Shown: piece after piece, positions 21,261 through 33,229 of the stretch
How positions within the stretch are numbered: position 1 is the stretch's first letter
Layout of the letters: every line of letters starts with the position of its first letter
Origin: Branchiostoma lanceolatum
Lineage: Eukaryota; Chordata; Leptocardii; Amphioxiformes; Branchiostomatidae
Assembly (NCBI RefSeq): GCF_035083965.1
Contig: NC_089740.1
Span: 15,536,552 to 15,600,551 of the forward strand
Direction of reading: 5' to 3'
DNA: 64,000 nucleotides
Translations under genes and position numbers: made by a program
Notes under the pieces: model-generated
What the model was told of the DNA's origin: nothing
Databases searched by the model: none
Seen by the model: only the letters and a program-made list of their open reading frames with translations

Positions 21261-21939
21261 CTAAACAGTGGCAAGCATGCTAAAGATCTACCGGTCAACA
21301 TGCCCCATTTTACTCATTAGAACCGGTTTGGCCACATTTGCCAAATCGACCGGAAGACACGGTCTGGGGGTTATCTGGGGGATTTTTAGGGGTTTTGGAG
21401 ATACTAGTACCTTTAAGTAGCCTTAGCTACATTGGACGTTGTCATGTGTTGCGCAACAAGTCATACATTGAACATTTGTGGCAAAATGGAACGGAAATTC
21501 TCGCGATGTGTATCACTCCGTGGCTCCTAACAACGCGGTTGCTAAGGACGCATTCCATCGAAAAAGTGAGAGCAGAAGACCGATTTCAGATATAAATAAT
21601 TACATGGGATTGAGGGGCTTGAATCTGGAGGAGCCTGAGATTAATTAGCAAGACACTCGAAAGAGATTAAAACAATGGAGAAACGAAGGATTAGAGGAAA
21701 TGTTGGCAAAGTATTCCCCATACCCGGATCTCAGCGTCGACAGGGCTACTTTGATTGCGAGGAATGATGTAATGTCTAAGACAGAAGAATGTTTTTCTTG
21801 GGCCTTTAAGACGCCGGCAGGTGTGAAACGTCTTGGGGCACACAGGTCACTATGTACAAGGGTCACTGTGTCCCTGTTATGAAACAATTAAGAAGCTTCA
21901 AAGGTCATTGAACTCGAGTCGATAGATTTTCACTTTTAC

Positions 21940-22855
21940 TCACGGATCACAAAGCCAGGGGTTCGATTCCCGACCACCTGTTGGATGTCTGAACGCGGCA
22001 ATGCAAGCTTCTGGTGCGGGTGATGCCTTTTATGGGAGTTTCGCCAAAAAAGCAATTACTCAAACAACTGGATATGATTTTGGAAACGGTCAGACGTTTC
22101 AAGTAGCATCCACTACTTTTCGTCAGTGACTGTGAGCAAGATCAGTTGAACAGCAGGTTTATAACCACGAACTATGAATTGATATGCAAATAAGGAGAAG
22201 ACAAATTTTTAGATAGTCCAGTATGGGAGTTTGTTGGCAAAGATAAACTTTTTACGTTAGCTGATGGATCATAAAGTCGCGGGTTCGATTTACCGACCAC
22301 CTGATGGATTCAGAACGCGACAATGCAAGCTTCTGGTGGCCTTAATAGCCCTTAAAAGAGATATTTCCAACCATTGCTGCGTTTAGAAGTCCATCGGGTT
22401 GTTGGGTTTCGAACCCTTGACTTTGTGATCCATCAGCTAAAATGAAGAAAAAAACATCTTCGCCAAACAGCCGCCTATAAAAGGCATCACCCCTATCAGA
22501 AGCTTGCATTGCCGTGTTAGAAAATCCAACAGGTGGTCAGGAATCGAACCCTTGACTTTGTGATCCATCAGCTAAAATGAAACAAAACAAAAACATATTC
22601 GCCAAACAGCCGCCCGTAAAAGGCATCACCCCTATCAGGAGCTTGCATTGCCGTGTTAAAAAATCCAACAGGTGGTCGGGAATCGAACCCTTGACTTTGT
22701 GATCCATCAGCTAAAATAAAAAAAAAACACATCTTCGCCAAACAGCCGCCCATAAAAGGCATCACCCCTATCAGAAGCTTGCATTGCCGTGTTAAAAAAT
22801 CTAACAGGTGGTCGGGAATAGAACCGGTGGCTTTGTGAGTCATTAGCAAAAGGGA
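21940..22855. repeat. Array of tRNA-arm-like repeats next to tRNA-Ser
   Basis: A unit of about 141 bases containing TGATCCATCAGCTAAAATGA, GGCATCACCCCTATCAGAAG and a B-box-like GGTCGGGAATCGAACC occurs three to four times at 22400-22850. Opposite-strand relatives lie at 21945-22060 and 22255-22350. It looks like a tRNA-derived SINE that became tandem. No ORF is credible. Confidence 0.65.
22040..22180. repeat. Interspersed repeat family R2
   Basis: The segment with CAACTGGATATGATTTTGGA, AACGGTCAGACGTTTC and GTAGCATCCACT is shared with 63180-63350. Shorter fragments lie at about 4670-4740 and 16530-16560. Confidence 0.6.
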
Positions 22856-22864
22856 AAAAGCTAT

Positions 22865-22946
22865 CGACGAGGATGGGATTCGAACCCACGCGTGCAGAGC
22901 ACAATGGATTAGCAGTCCATCACCTTAACCACTCGGCCACCTCGTC
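22865..22946 (-). tRNA. tRNA-Ser(GCT)
   Basis: The 82-base minus-strand gene folds into a complete class II tRNA. The acceptor stem pairs GACGAGG with CCTCGTC. The A box is TGGCCGAGTGGTTAAGG, the anticodon loop CTGCTAA (anticodon GCT) lies on an ATGGA/TCCAT stem, the long variable arm is GTGCTCTGCAC, and the T arm has GGGTTCGAATCCC. A run of five T at 22857-22853 on the gene strand is a Pol III terminator. There is no intron. Confidence 0.95.
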
Positions 22947-23865
22947 TGGGTAAATGATTAAGACTCTGTCTCTCCTGTATGTGTACAGATTCACAATACA
23001 ACAATGGAGAGCAGACAACTGTGACGACATGACAATTGTGTTCTCAAAGAAAAGGGCTTTTGTTTAAGAATCCTTGCAGAACTACCATCAGATAGAATGA
23101 CATTAGTCTTTCATCGCTTTCTTTGTACAATGTTCTCTCATATTTCTACTAACTTAAGTTTTTTTCTCTCTCTTTTATAGTTCTTTTTCTACTCTGAAGG
23201 CAGGATGATGTAATCGCATGCTGATGTTGTCTACCCTGGTAACGCTAACAGCAGCCCTGTGCGTGCGACAGTGGCCGGGGCTGAGCGGGCACGGAAACAC
23301 CTTTCATACAATGTAAGCTACCTTCTGCTGACAGTGGCGAGGTATGTGTGAGCACGGAAAGCTGTTTGATCAATTCTCTTTTGTTCGTACATCAGCCAGA
23401 AATGATGGGGTGTCGGCAGGTGACACGTCCCCCCGAGCGGACGTGCGTTTGGAGCTTGTTTTTCTCGCTCTTCCCGTTAACGTTTATGTCAAGATAACTC
23501 GCCTAACAACCCCGCAACATTTGTCGTACGATAGGTGTGCGAACTCAAGGCAGTCTTGGGTACGTCGTGGATGCACCGTACGACATCTAGTTGGATATTG
23601 CAGTGTTTTTTTACACAGCCAGTCACTTCTCACCTGCTGACGTTTCGGTGTCCGTCAGACACCTTATTCGGAGATTCTGACTGGAGCACTGCTTGTCGCC
23701 GCTTTGAGTAGCCGCTATATTCGGAAGGAACATCCAGCTGTTTTGCGACAGAAAATTAAAGGTTTTTGTAGAGCCTTGTTATTTCAGTCAAAGCCTATCT
23801 GAGTACAGCAGGTTGTTGGGTTTCGGACCCGTGACTTTGTGATCCATGAGCCAAAACAAAATGTT

Positions 23866-23912
23866 CTCGACGAGGATGAGATTCGAACCCTCGCGTGCAC
23901 AGCACAGCCGAT
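23866..23912 (-). pseudogene. Truncated tRNA-Ser pseudogene
   Basis: About 45 bases match the 3' half of the tRNA-Ser(GCT) gene 1 kb away: variable arm, T arm with one change, and acceptor 3' strand. The 5' half is missing. The flank (GATCCATGAGCCAAAA) resembles the flank of the intact gene, so the pair may come from duplication of the array plus tRNA. Confidence 0.75.
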
Positions 23913-24039
23913 CTGAATACCATACAGCAGACAGAAATCGACACTCTGAAACACAATAGAAACGTTCAGAAAGACATAAAAGATTAGCTGCCGCTTTGGA
24001 AAGGCTTAGCCCCGGGCACAGTTCAGACTCCATTCACAA

Positions 24040-24720
24040 AAATGTGACCTAAAAAGTTGCTGAAGAGAATTATATACATTTTGGGTTCTGATAACAGATA
24101 AACAGTCCTGTCTTTATTCACGAATTCGTGACTTGTAGAAAATGCGACCTGAATATTTGTTGAAGTGGGTTGAGTTCATTTTGAGTTTTGACAATACCAA
24201 GAATCGGTTGTCTCTCAGCTTTATATTGTAGATAAGCCGTATCTACTAGTTTTATGTAACACGTTACTGTTTGCAGTTGTAAAAGAGGAACGGCTACGAG
24301 TTCAGAAATGACATGTAACTTGTAGAGACATGTATTACTATACAGATGTAGTTCTAGTTTCCTACAGTAATTGTATGTGGGTCGCGGGGAACTGATCTTT
24401 GCTTCCGACAAAATTCCAAGGGTGTGGTCATCTTGAAATAAATTTAGTCACTCATAAAATCTGAACAACAAATCGAGATATTTCAGTCTGAAGAAGAGAC
24501 GTGCCTTCACATCTGTGCCAAAGATCAACACGTTTCATACAAAAATGAACTTACTATGATACTAATGATATGAAGTTCTGACTCATCTTAGTAACACACA
24601 CAGAATGTGGCTCCAACAGATGATTAAGTAGATTAAGTGCATTTGAGTTGTGACAATACCTAAAACAGGTCAGCCTTAAGTTGGCGTTATCTGATAAACC
24701 GTGCCCTGAAGGCTGCTTAC
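24040..24720. repeat. Diverged repeat of about 130-500 base spacing
   Basis: Related words (GACTTGTAGAAAATGCGACC, TTGCTGAAG, CATTTTGAGTTnTGACAATACC, GATAAnCCGT) recur at about 24.04, 24.13 and 24.56-24.70 kb. No gene seen. Confidence 0.45.
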
Positions 24721-25364
24721 GGTAAGCCAACACTTTCACAGTACGTTCCCGTATACAAAGATGATATCCTGTGAATTGTTACCGAAATATCGTTTAATGT
24801 TCTATACGAGTTTTTGCCTTTCAATAATTTGTAATCGCACAGAAGATTCTGCAACAAAAGTTTCAAACTAACAATCCAGCAGAGCTGGTGGACCACTGAG
24901 ATCACAGAGGACCAACAGTTCTGCCTGACAGTTGCAACCGAAAGGCGTTTTTCGGCTCAAATCTGCCCGATCCACCCTGGATTTTACCTAAAGTGAAGAG
25001 AATTTGAGCTTTGGTGATCCACAAATTGAATTATAAACCCTCCATTAACGTCTTAGTTTGCAGTCCTTCACATAAAGAAAATCGCGTGACACCGGATGTC
25101 TCTACACTGACCGGGCGTCGAACCCTAATACGGATGATCTGGATTCCAGCACCCCGACTTTCCCGGTTACATGATTGATTCATGACTCTCATAACACGAA
25201 CCAAGCGATGCGCTACGTGTATCACATCACACCCACATCTACACACCAGGCTATTAATAAATGATGTCATAAGGTCAGGAGTTTTCTTAGTGTCAGGACC
25301 ATCCAAGTGTGAGCCACAAAAATGCAGAGGACAATCCGCGTCATTGTCAAGAGCTTAAGCGTCA

Positions 25365-25580
25365 CGGTCGTTACCTAGCGACAAAGCCACGCGCTATATG
25401 ACGTCAGGAGTGTTCTACAGGTCATAATGTCCTGTAACCATGGCAATAGCATCAACAGAACATATAGAAAGTGTAAGTCAGGTTGAGGGTTGGGCACGTT
25501 TCAACAAATTGCTGATAGGTACGTAGGCCTCATGTTCGTTACCTAGCAACAAAGTCACGAGCCATATGACGTCACGCGTG
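25365..25580. promoter_or_regulatory. Clustered X-box-like and CRE motifs, duplicated
   Basis: GTTACCTAGCAAC (25538-25550) fits the RFX X-box pattern with a one-base spacer, and TGACGTCA (25567-25574) is a perfect CRE 16 bases downstream. A diverged copy has GTTACCTAGCGAC (25370-25382) and TGACGTCA (25399-25406). GTAACCATGGCAAT (25434-25447) is another X-box-like site. Function is inferred from motifs only. Confidence 0.4.
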
Positions 25581-26009
25581 TCCTATGGGCCATAGTTCCC
25601 TTGTAATAATGACTCTCGAAATATGGACAGCTGAGCGGGTGTTTCATAGATACACCAGGACCATTAATAAATTACGTCAAGAGGTCATCAACCTTAGAAA
25701 GTATCTTAGAGTCAGGAACATCGAAGTGTGAGTCACAAAACTGCCGAGGACAATGACATCAACAAGATACACAAGCGCAAGTTTGCTACAATCATGATCT
25801 ATGATAAGACTGCAATGTTAATGAGACATTCTTTGCTCATGACCAGAATCCTGTTGCCTACCCGTTTTACCTGACAGTTGACCTATTTGAACATACTAAA
25901 AAATTGGTTTGGTTTTGAAAATGCAATTCTCAATGTCATCCTATGATATTCACCACACATTTCTGCATAGATGACATCTCCTAGTCGTTACTTGTTTACA
26001 TTGGCACAG

Positions 26010-26090
26010 AGAGAGAGAAAGAGAGAGGGGGAGGGAGAGAGAGAAGGAGAGGGGAGAAAGGGAGAGAGAGGAAGAGGGAGAGAGACACGG
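26010..26090. repeat. (GA)n-rich simple repeat
   Basis: A purine-rich GAGAGA tract. The reading frames over it are low complexity. Confidence 0.9.
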
Positions 26091-26504
26091 ATAGTAGAGT
26101 TTTTGGTTCACCATTATCGATCAGGAGATATATTACATGATGCCTATAGTATAGCAAGCAAATCGTTCTGTGTTTTTTTTTTTTTTGCTTTACAAGAATA
26201 TTTTCGTGAATGAAACACATGAATGTCAGTTTAAATGATCTAAATCATCAATAGCAATCATGAACTTCTAAGGCATAGTGTCATCTGAAAGTTTCGGGCT
26301 CAGGGTTTCGGTAAGGACATATTAGTCCATTTCGTTCTCTAAAAAAAGTACCTAAAAGTTATTCTCAAATGGGTTACTGTAGACAGTAAAGCTAAAACAA
26401 GGGATAAGGCTTGTAGAAACAGAATTACGAACAACGATAGGCCGTGGATCACTAGCTTCTTTTCTAATCTCTTGATCAGCGTTCCTGTAACAGGTGTGTT
26501 CCAG

Positions 26505-26720
26505 TATATCATAAATAACGCATGAGGAGAAAGACATCAGTTGAAAATGCTTCATCCAGGTAAAGAAGATAAAGAAACCCAGCCAGCCATCTTCTGTCTT
26601 GGTTTTTGGCCACTTACAGATCTATAAAACGCACGGAGAGAAAGGCACCAATTAAGAATTCTAGCAGAGACAACCAGATAGAAAAAAACCCTGAAGAAAC
26701 TAACCTCCCGACATTGTCTG
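26505..26720 (-). repeat. Degenerate copy of the alternative first-exon donor edge
   Basis: The exon end with CCCGACATTGTCTGTCTTGG (26707-26726) has a weaker match, CAGCCATCTTCTGTCTTGG, at about 26580. Both are followed on their left by similar intron words (ATAAAACGCACGGAGAGAAA versus ATAAATAACGCATGAGGAGA). The unit is about 125 bases. Confidence 0.55.
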
Positions 26721-26810
26721 TCTTGGTTTAGGGTCTTCCTCTCCCAAGACGTTGCCGAGTAGAATCCAAGAAACTATCAAAGACGCGAGAACACGTCTCC
26801 AAGGCGTCAT
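26705..26810 (-). CDS. Candidate alternative signal-peptide first exon of the FZ-CRD gene
   Basis: On the minus strand an ATG at 26810 opens MTPWRRVLASLIVSWILLGN followed by VLGEEDPKPRQ and ends TCG GGA G before a GTTAGT donor, in phase 1. It resembles exon 1 at 18.5 kb in length (106 versus 109 bases), hydrophobic core, the LGE(E/K) cleavage region followed by a charged tail, and donor phase. No other minus-strand gene with a matching phase-1 acceptor was found between this exon and 18.5 kb. The simplest reading is a second promoter and first exon of the same gene, or the first exon of a decayed or small paralogue. Transcript data are needed to decide. Confidence 0.55.
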
Positions 26811-27297
26811 GTTTGCGCGAGAACCCGGGAACCCGGTCTTCAGCGGGCCTACACACCACTCTCTTCGGCTAAACAAGCCCTCTTTGCCGCCCGTCTTACT
26901 CTACTCGCCCGGAGGAATAAGCCAGTTGTTCAGTGGTGTCTGGTGGCTGTTCAGACGGTATCTAGACGTGAAATCTCGATAGGAAACGGTAGAAGTGAAA
27001 CGACGGTACGAGAAGTCGGCGGGATGGCCTCACGTCGCGTAACCAATTTTTGTCACACGGTGAGAATAAAGGTGAGATGGGCGGATTGACCCAAATAATC
27101 TGCTTTGTTCAGTCACATGGCATGCGATGTGCGCGGACACTGGTGATGCCGCCGGACAGGCTGTGGAGGCGGGCCACAGAAAATCGTTTCTGTGGGTCAC
27201 GTCATCTTTAGAACCAAATCTGAGGCCACAACGTGAAAAGTGCTGGTAGGCCGAACGAAAAAAGAAAACAAATATAGCAATACCTACAATTTTTCAT

Positions 27298-27345
27298 CCA
27301 TCCATCCATCCATCCATCCATCCATCCATCCATCCATCCATCCGT
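27298..27345. repeat. (ATCC)n microsatellite
   Basis: About 11 uninterrupted CATC-type tetranucleotide units. Confidence 0.96.
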
Positions 27346-27608
27346 TCATTTATTTATTCAGTCAATCATTATTTCATTTATTCATTCATGAACGAGATGA
27401 AGGAATCACGAATTTTACAACAGCCAATACACTTTCCATTCGCTCACTGGAGCATTGAACATTTGCAAACTACAAAACACGCCACTGACACTGTTCTGTG
27501 ATCTGAGCATCAGGTGTCAATTCTTGCTATGGATACTTGGTGACTCGATGTAAACGATTGAAAAGGAAAAAAATCTTGTTGTTTCTCCATAGCAACTTTG
27601 TGCGCTAA

Positions 27609-27845
27609 GTACGTAGTCTCTACCAGACTAACTACGCCGACTATAGGGAGAATAGTTGCCGGGGCTTCACTTCCAGGCTCCGTTAGTCTGTCATATATGT
27701 CAGCGAGAAGAAAAGCAATAAAATTCTAGGATTGCAGATTGGACCCTTTTTCCGTAGTCCACTCCCTTAGCATACTATTTGGCCAATTTTTACTATTTTC
27801 TCAGCCATCCATGGAGCCTGGTAGAGGCGACTCAGTACGAGCGAT
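27609..27845. mobile_element. Possible MITE with CTCTACCAG ends
   Basis: GTAGTCTCTACCAGACT at the left and an inverted relative (GGAGCCTGGTAGAGGCGACT) at the right bound about 230 bases without an ORF. The ends match imperfectly. Confidence 0.4.
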
Positions 27846-30800
27846 GATGTGATCCACAAAACTGCCCCTGAGTGGCCAGACAGCCGTGTGTGACGTTAAA
27901 GCCGAGCGGGTTGCGGTACTGACTGGTACCCGTCCGGCCGGAGGGCAGGTGGGAATGACACGGATAAAAGTCCCGCTTGTCCCACAAAGGACTTTTCACA
28001 ACCACCTGTCACAATATTGTGGTCCAGGTTCGCACTTTGGCGTTTACCTCGGTCAAAAAATGTCTTGAGTAGTCTGAAGGAGATGAAAGGTCTTAGAATA
28101 GCTTGATCTGACACTTAACTTGCACTTGACCTCTAGAACGTTTGGATCGTCTTTTCGGTTAGAAATCACACATTTTCTGTAAAGACAACAGTTTTTGCTT
28201 CTTCCATAAGGCTAGATGTTCTTCCTTAAAAAAAAGAACTTTTTATTTCAAAATTGTTGGTTTTCTCGGATAAGAACAGTCAAATCATGCAATTTATCCA
28301 CAGACATGTTAATAGAACGAAAAAAACGCTTCTATTTAGAGTAACTGTGTCAAATTTTAGCGCCAATTATATTGTTTATCTCGAGTTAAAAAGGTCCAAA
28401 GGAATTTGTCCCCAAATTAGAAGCAGGGTTGCCCATTGTTGTACAATACAGCTCAGACAATGTACCGACCGACAAACAGGTCAGGCAAATGCTGCATGGC
28501 AACTTCGACCGACGTCCGACCGGACGTTATCTAAATCGGACTCTCAGGTGGCTTGAAAACTAGGACCGACTGGCGCAGAATATGTTATCAAAATGGCAAG
28601 GAGGAAGTGAGGACATTGTTATCCTGTGACCGACTAACTTATCTTGTATGTTATCTTCCCTATTTGTCAATTTTTTTTTTCATTTTTATTACTGTGCCGC
28701 AGAAGGAGCCTGCTGAAGGCTATATCTACCAGGTGTACGCGAGTAACCTCTGTAGGGGAAGCCACGCCCACATATAAGCCGAGCTGGTATTACCTTCACA
28801 CGCAACGGCACTAGAAGTAGGTAAAATAGAGAAAAAATGTTCATGACAAGAAAAAACACTTGGACGCGACTCATGAAGATAAAAAACAGCAATCGTGTTT
28901 TCCCTCTTGAGGATTTACTACAGTTTTTTTTTCTCAGAATGACTTATAAAGCTAGCTCAAGTCTCGGCTACTCTACCGTTAGTCCGAGGTAGCAAGACAC
29001 AATTCTTACGTCTACAGTGTAAATTCTATTGTGTCATCTTAGCTAGGACGACATTTTGACAGCTGACAATGGATGTAGCTGAGACACAAGAGTCTGGAGC
29101 GGCTGCCATTCGGCGTTAACTCAGGTGACATCAATACGACAGTAACCTGGCCCCAGTTGCGGCCATAAGACTGAGTTCTGATCGACGCATACCGGAGCGA
29201 ACACCATCTCTTTATTTCTAGTCTTAGACATACTCGTGGTTTATTTTTCATTGATATACTATAACAGACCGGAATTTGAACTCCTGACACGACGACGGCC
29301 GGGATTCGAACCCAGGACAGTGGACCAACCGGCCTGATCCCCTCATTACAATCACAAAGCGCACACCTGCCCGTAACCCGGCAACCGCCCCACCGTCAGC
29401 TTCTTCTGATCCCCTCGGGACTGGAAGCGCCTCCTGCCGTCTAGGACAAGCAGCGCACACGGTGAAATTTTCACGGGATGGGGTTCAGTTATCTGATGTA
29501 AGAAAGATCAGCAGTAGGAAAGAAAAAGCCGACGCTTACTAGGATTGTGGCCGGTAAAACGCCCCGATGCGAGCTGCGAGGCTAGCCTGACTGGAAAATT
29601 CTGGGTCATGCTGACATGACTACGTCATACGCGGGTGCGCGCACACCCCAGACTGACCATAGCGCCAACATGTCCGGCACACCAAGCAGTTCTCTCGTCA
29701 GGATCGCGACCTGGCGTTTCGCAGACGCCTGTTTGGAACTTGACGCACCCGTCCCGTGATTAGGGTTGTTTCCAGGTGAGTTGGTGTGAATATTGTGCTC
29801 TAGGCGCCGTTAGTTTAATAGTGTGTTTGTTCGATGTGAATTTGTAGCCCCGGTCGGCACTGGCTACAGGTGAGGCGAACGACAAGCGCATTTAGCAAGC
29901 AACCGTCGAGTCCGAAACGGTTTTAAAGCTGCAAATCTCACCAACGTTCACACTACAGTTGAACCTGTGGTAGTAACCACCTCTGTGTAAGGACTACCTA
30001 GCCATTGTACCCGATTTTGTTTCTACCTTAGATCGCTTTCCCCAATGACACACGTAGTAAGAACCCTGTCTATAGTGACCACCTGTCTATTGTGACCACT
30101 TTCTTGAAGTCCCCTGAGTCAGTCGTATAGTTGCTATAGACAGGGTTAGTTGTAAATGGTTTACAATATGTTTTTATACTGCACATACACGGAAAAGTCC
30201 CAATTTGCATACTATGTACTACTATACTACTTTAAGAAGATATCAAAGAACGCTTTGGGTTCAAACTGTAAACTAACCACAAAAAACTGCTGGTCTTTTT
30301 AGAGCAGGAACATGGCGATTCTTAAACGCACAGATCACGGTTGTAGTCAAGCGTGGGTTTTGCCTAGTGGTTTTCACACTGTGTTTGGAATAGATCTCTT
30401 CGTACCATGTATATTTAACAAGAGGTAGACATGCATGTCCTCTGTCTCATATACAACAGTACCGCGGTTGCATTGTTATGATAGTCACTCGCTGTGAAAC
30501 GATATCGGACACTGTTTATGTAGATTTGCATAGCTACCTGAAACACGGAATCTCCAACAGTTTAAAGGAAATCCTTTTTATAACTTATTCCACATGGCAG
30601 ATAAAGCTAACGTTATGTACACAGAAGTCTACAAATTCGTAAATTGCATGTCAAAGTTAACTGTAGATATACAATGTACTGTATAGTCCAAATCCATAGG
30701 GTCCATGTATGATGCCTTGGCCATGATATAAGAAAAGACAGGGACCAACAATATCGGAACTATCTTGACATAAATTTGCAATACTTTGATAATTGGTGTT

Positions 30801-32919
30801 TTTAATACAAAAGTATGCTCATCATTTGCAATGTACACGCAGAACAATAAGCTGGTTGAATGACCCTGGATAGTGACGTCATTGCCCTTATATGGAGTTA
30901 CTAACACACCATTTCGACTTTCCATTGAGACGACGGCCGTTGAGCGACTAATTGCAAAACTCTCATTAGTAGTTCTAATTAACTAATTTCATCAATGAAG
31001 AAGTGTATTTTGAAAGTTTGTTTTTTACTTTGTCATATTTCAAATCATACTCTTTAACCTTGGATCATATTCCAACTATTGTTTGTGTGTTTGTTTGTTT
31101 GTCTGAGATTTTATCAATTCATGAAAGACTAGCCGCTTTTCATTGAGGTCATGAAAGAAGAGGTCAGGGTCAGACAAAATATATAAAAAAGATGTAGATT
31201 GCACGTCCTAATAAATCCATAAACATATAGTCATATTAAATCCATTATCCTTACATATACATGGCATTACAAAAATATACTTGATACTATTGTAAAAAGT
31301 CATAGGTCATACAAGTCCACTGTCGGTCTCTCAGCGGTCTCTATCCGATGAAAGCGGGCTAGTTCAATGTCCTTACACAGTGACGTCATTGCCCTTATAT
31401 GGAGTACAACTTCAAGTAACTAGACCCGTTAATGGACCATGAGAGGCTGTGTGTGGGTGTTGTTGTCTCGCAGACGGCAGGTGTAAAATCAAACTTCTGC
31501 TGAGTGAAAGATGTCAACGGGCTTTTCATAAGCGTTTCTGCACTGGAAGATATGAATCTAGGAAGCTCAAACTTTTTTTCTTCAACATCTACTTTTACTT
31601 AAAGGTGAAGGTAAAAGTAGTCACAGAGCCTTTTCAAGGCCGTAGGGGCGGTGGACAAGGAGAGGGTGTGTGCGGGTGTTGTCGTCTCCCAGACGGCAGG
31701 TGTAAAAACAACTCTGCTGATTTATCGGGGAGCGATGTCAACGTGGTCTTCATAAGCGGTTCTGCACCGGAAGATGTGAATTTAGGAAGCCCAAACATTT
31801 TTTGTTGAAGATCTACTAAGTTAAAGGTAAATGTTAGTAGAAACAGACCCCTTTCGGGGCCGTAGAGGCAGTGTGTTGTTATTCACTGTAACCTCCCAAA
31901 CCGAAGTCATTTTTACACCTACATGTAGTGAGTAGAGTCGTGTCAAGTGCCTTTAGAGTCGTGTCAAGTCCCGAGGGAAAAACGTCTAGCCAGGAATCTA
32001 ACCCATGACATCTCGAGTCCCGTAGCCTAGCGAATCGGCCATTCGACGACACATAAGATCTACTTAAAACAAGCAAACAAACGAACAATAGAAAAAAACC
32101 CAAAAAAAACATGAAATACTCAAAAACCACACTGAACATCTCCTTTGATATTGGGCATCCTTAATCGTTTTAGTTTTCACTTGAAAAAGCACGGCAGGGT
32201 ATTTAGACTCTGATCATTCGGAATAAACGGAGCCACGGAGACAAAGCTGTTTATTATCACGTATGAGCTAATCGGACTAAAGCCTAGAATTAACTATATA
32301 ATCTGCAGTGCTCCAGATTAGGCGATTATAAGAGTAAGTTTTAGGTCACAGGGCGATTCTGTTCATGGCTTTATCGTAAGTATCTGTTTCTTACAAGCGG
32401 ATTTCGTTTGAAATGAGCTTTTTACTCGAAGTACAGCTTATTGCAGTAAACATATTTAGAGTTAGGCAGGTTTCTAACCGTCTTGGTGTTTCTTTTCAAA
32501 TTGACGGTAACAGAACGCATTATTTTCCTCTGTCGTTTCTATCAGAAAGCAAAGCTAATGATCATAAATTCAACATGTAAATTCAATGATTATGATGTGG
32601 GGCACTTCGACCCCACATGGTTCGTTCCTTTCTGAGTCACAAAAGTACAATAAAGGTCTTCATTCGTCTTTATAAAACCTGTAACATGAAAAGTAGATAA
32701 TTTATGTAAGTGTCGCTCTGACCTGTCCCTGTAACAGGATCATAGATCCTCACAAGGATTATCCTCCTCATTAATAAATAATGACACCTTTCTGACGTAC
32801 GACTCCGCAGGTGTGTTTACCTGTTGTTGTACCATTGCCATGGTAACGAGGCCCAACCCCACATTTTTACCTGGGTCAACAACCCTTAGGGCATTGCTGT
32901 AATCTCTGTCTTTATTGTT

Positions 32920-33220
32920 GTGATGAGGTGTTGTGTTATTAATAAAAAACCCTTGATTACCTGCGGGGGAAGGATTTGTTATGGCTGCATGTCAAACGCG
33001 GTCGAAGACGAAGTACATTCTATCTCCAACTGTCCCAAAAAAGAGATATTCAAAGTAGCCAACAAAAGTAATCACAATTTTAAAACGTTTACTGACGAAA
33101 AAACTAAATCATTACTAGTCACTCCTATGTGCTTCTCCCTGGGATTTATCATTTTAGAACGGTACAGTATCAGTTCCCTAAATGTAAGCTTAGGGCAACC
33201 TACCGGGATCTCGTAGCTAT
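32920..33220 (+). mobile_element. LINE reverse-transcriptase C-terminal relic
   Basis: The frame contains CYGCMSNAVEDEVHSISNCP, then a basic stretch with NFKTFTDEKTKSLL. The C-x2-C...VEDE.H....CP pattern followed by F.TFTDE is typical of the extreme C-terminus of many animal non-LTR retrotransposon ORF2 proteins. Upstream reverse transcriptase domains are missing, so it is a dead fragment. Confidence 0.6.
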
Positions 33221-33229
33221 CGTAGAAAG

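Larger units (their letters stand above)
26811..32900. other. Non-coding stretch, no supported gene
   Basis: Apart from the listed repeats I see no exon with family support. There is a two-unit repeat of about 220 bases at 31443-31800 (TGTGCGGGTGTTGTCGTCTC, CAGACGGCAGGTGTAAAA). tRNA-arm-like retroposon traces lie at about 29285-29345 (GGTTCGAATCCCGGCC on the minus strand) and 31960-32060. Reading frames are short and lack codon pattern. Confidence 0.5.

Noticed and set aside
21338-21887. Two plus-strand frames of 60-85 codons
   Set aside because: No splice signals, domain, or codon pattern supports them.
22568-22904. Minus-strand frames with repeated GDAFYGRLFGE
   Set aside because: They arise from the tRNA-arm-like tandem repeat and are cut by the tRNA gene.
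31449-31808. 119-codon frame with repeated Cys-rich segments
   Set aside because: It spans a two-unit non-coding repeat plus AT-rich sequence; no family match is apparent.
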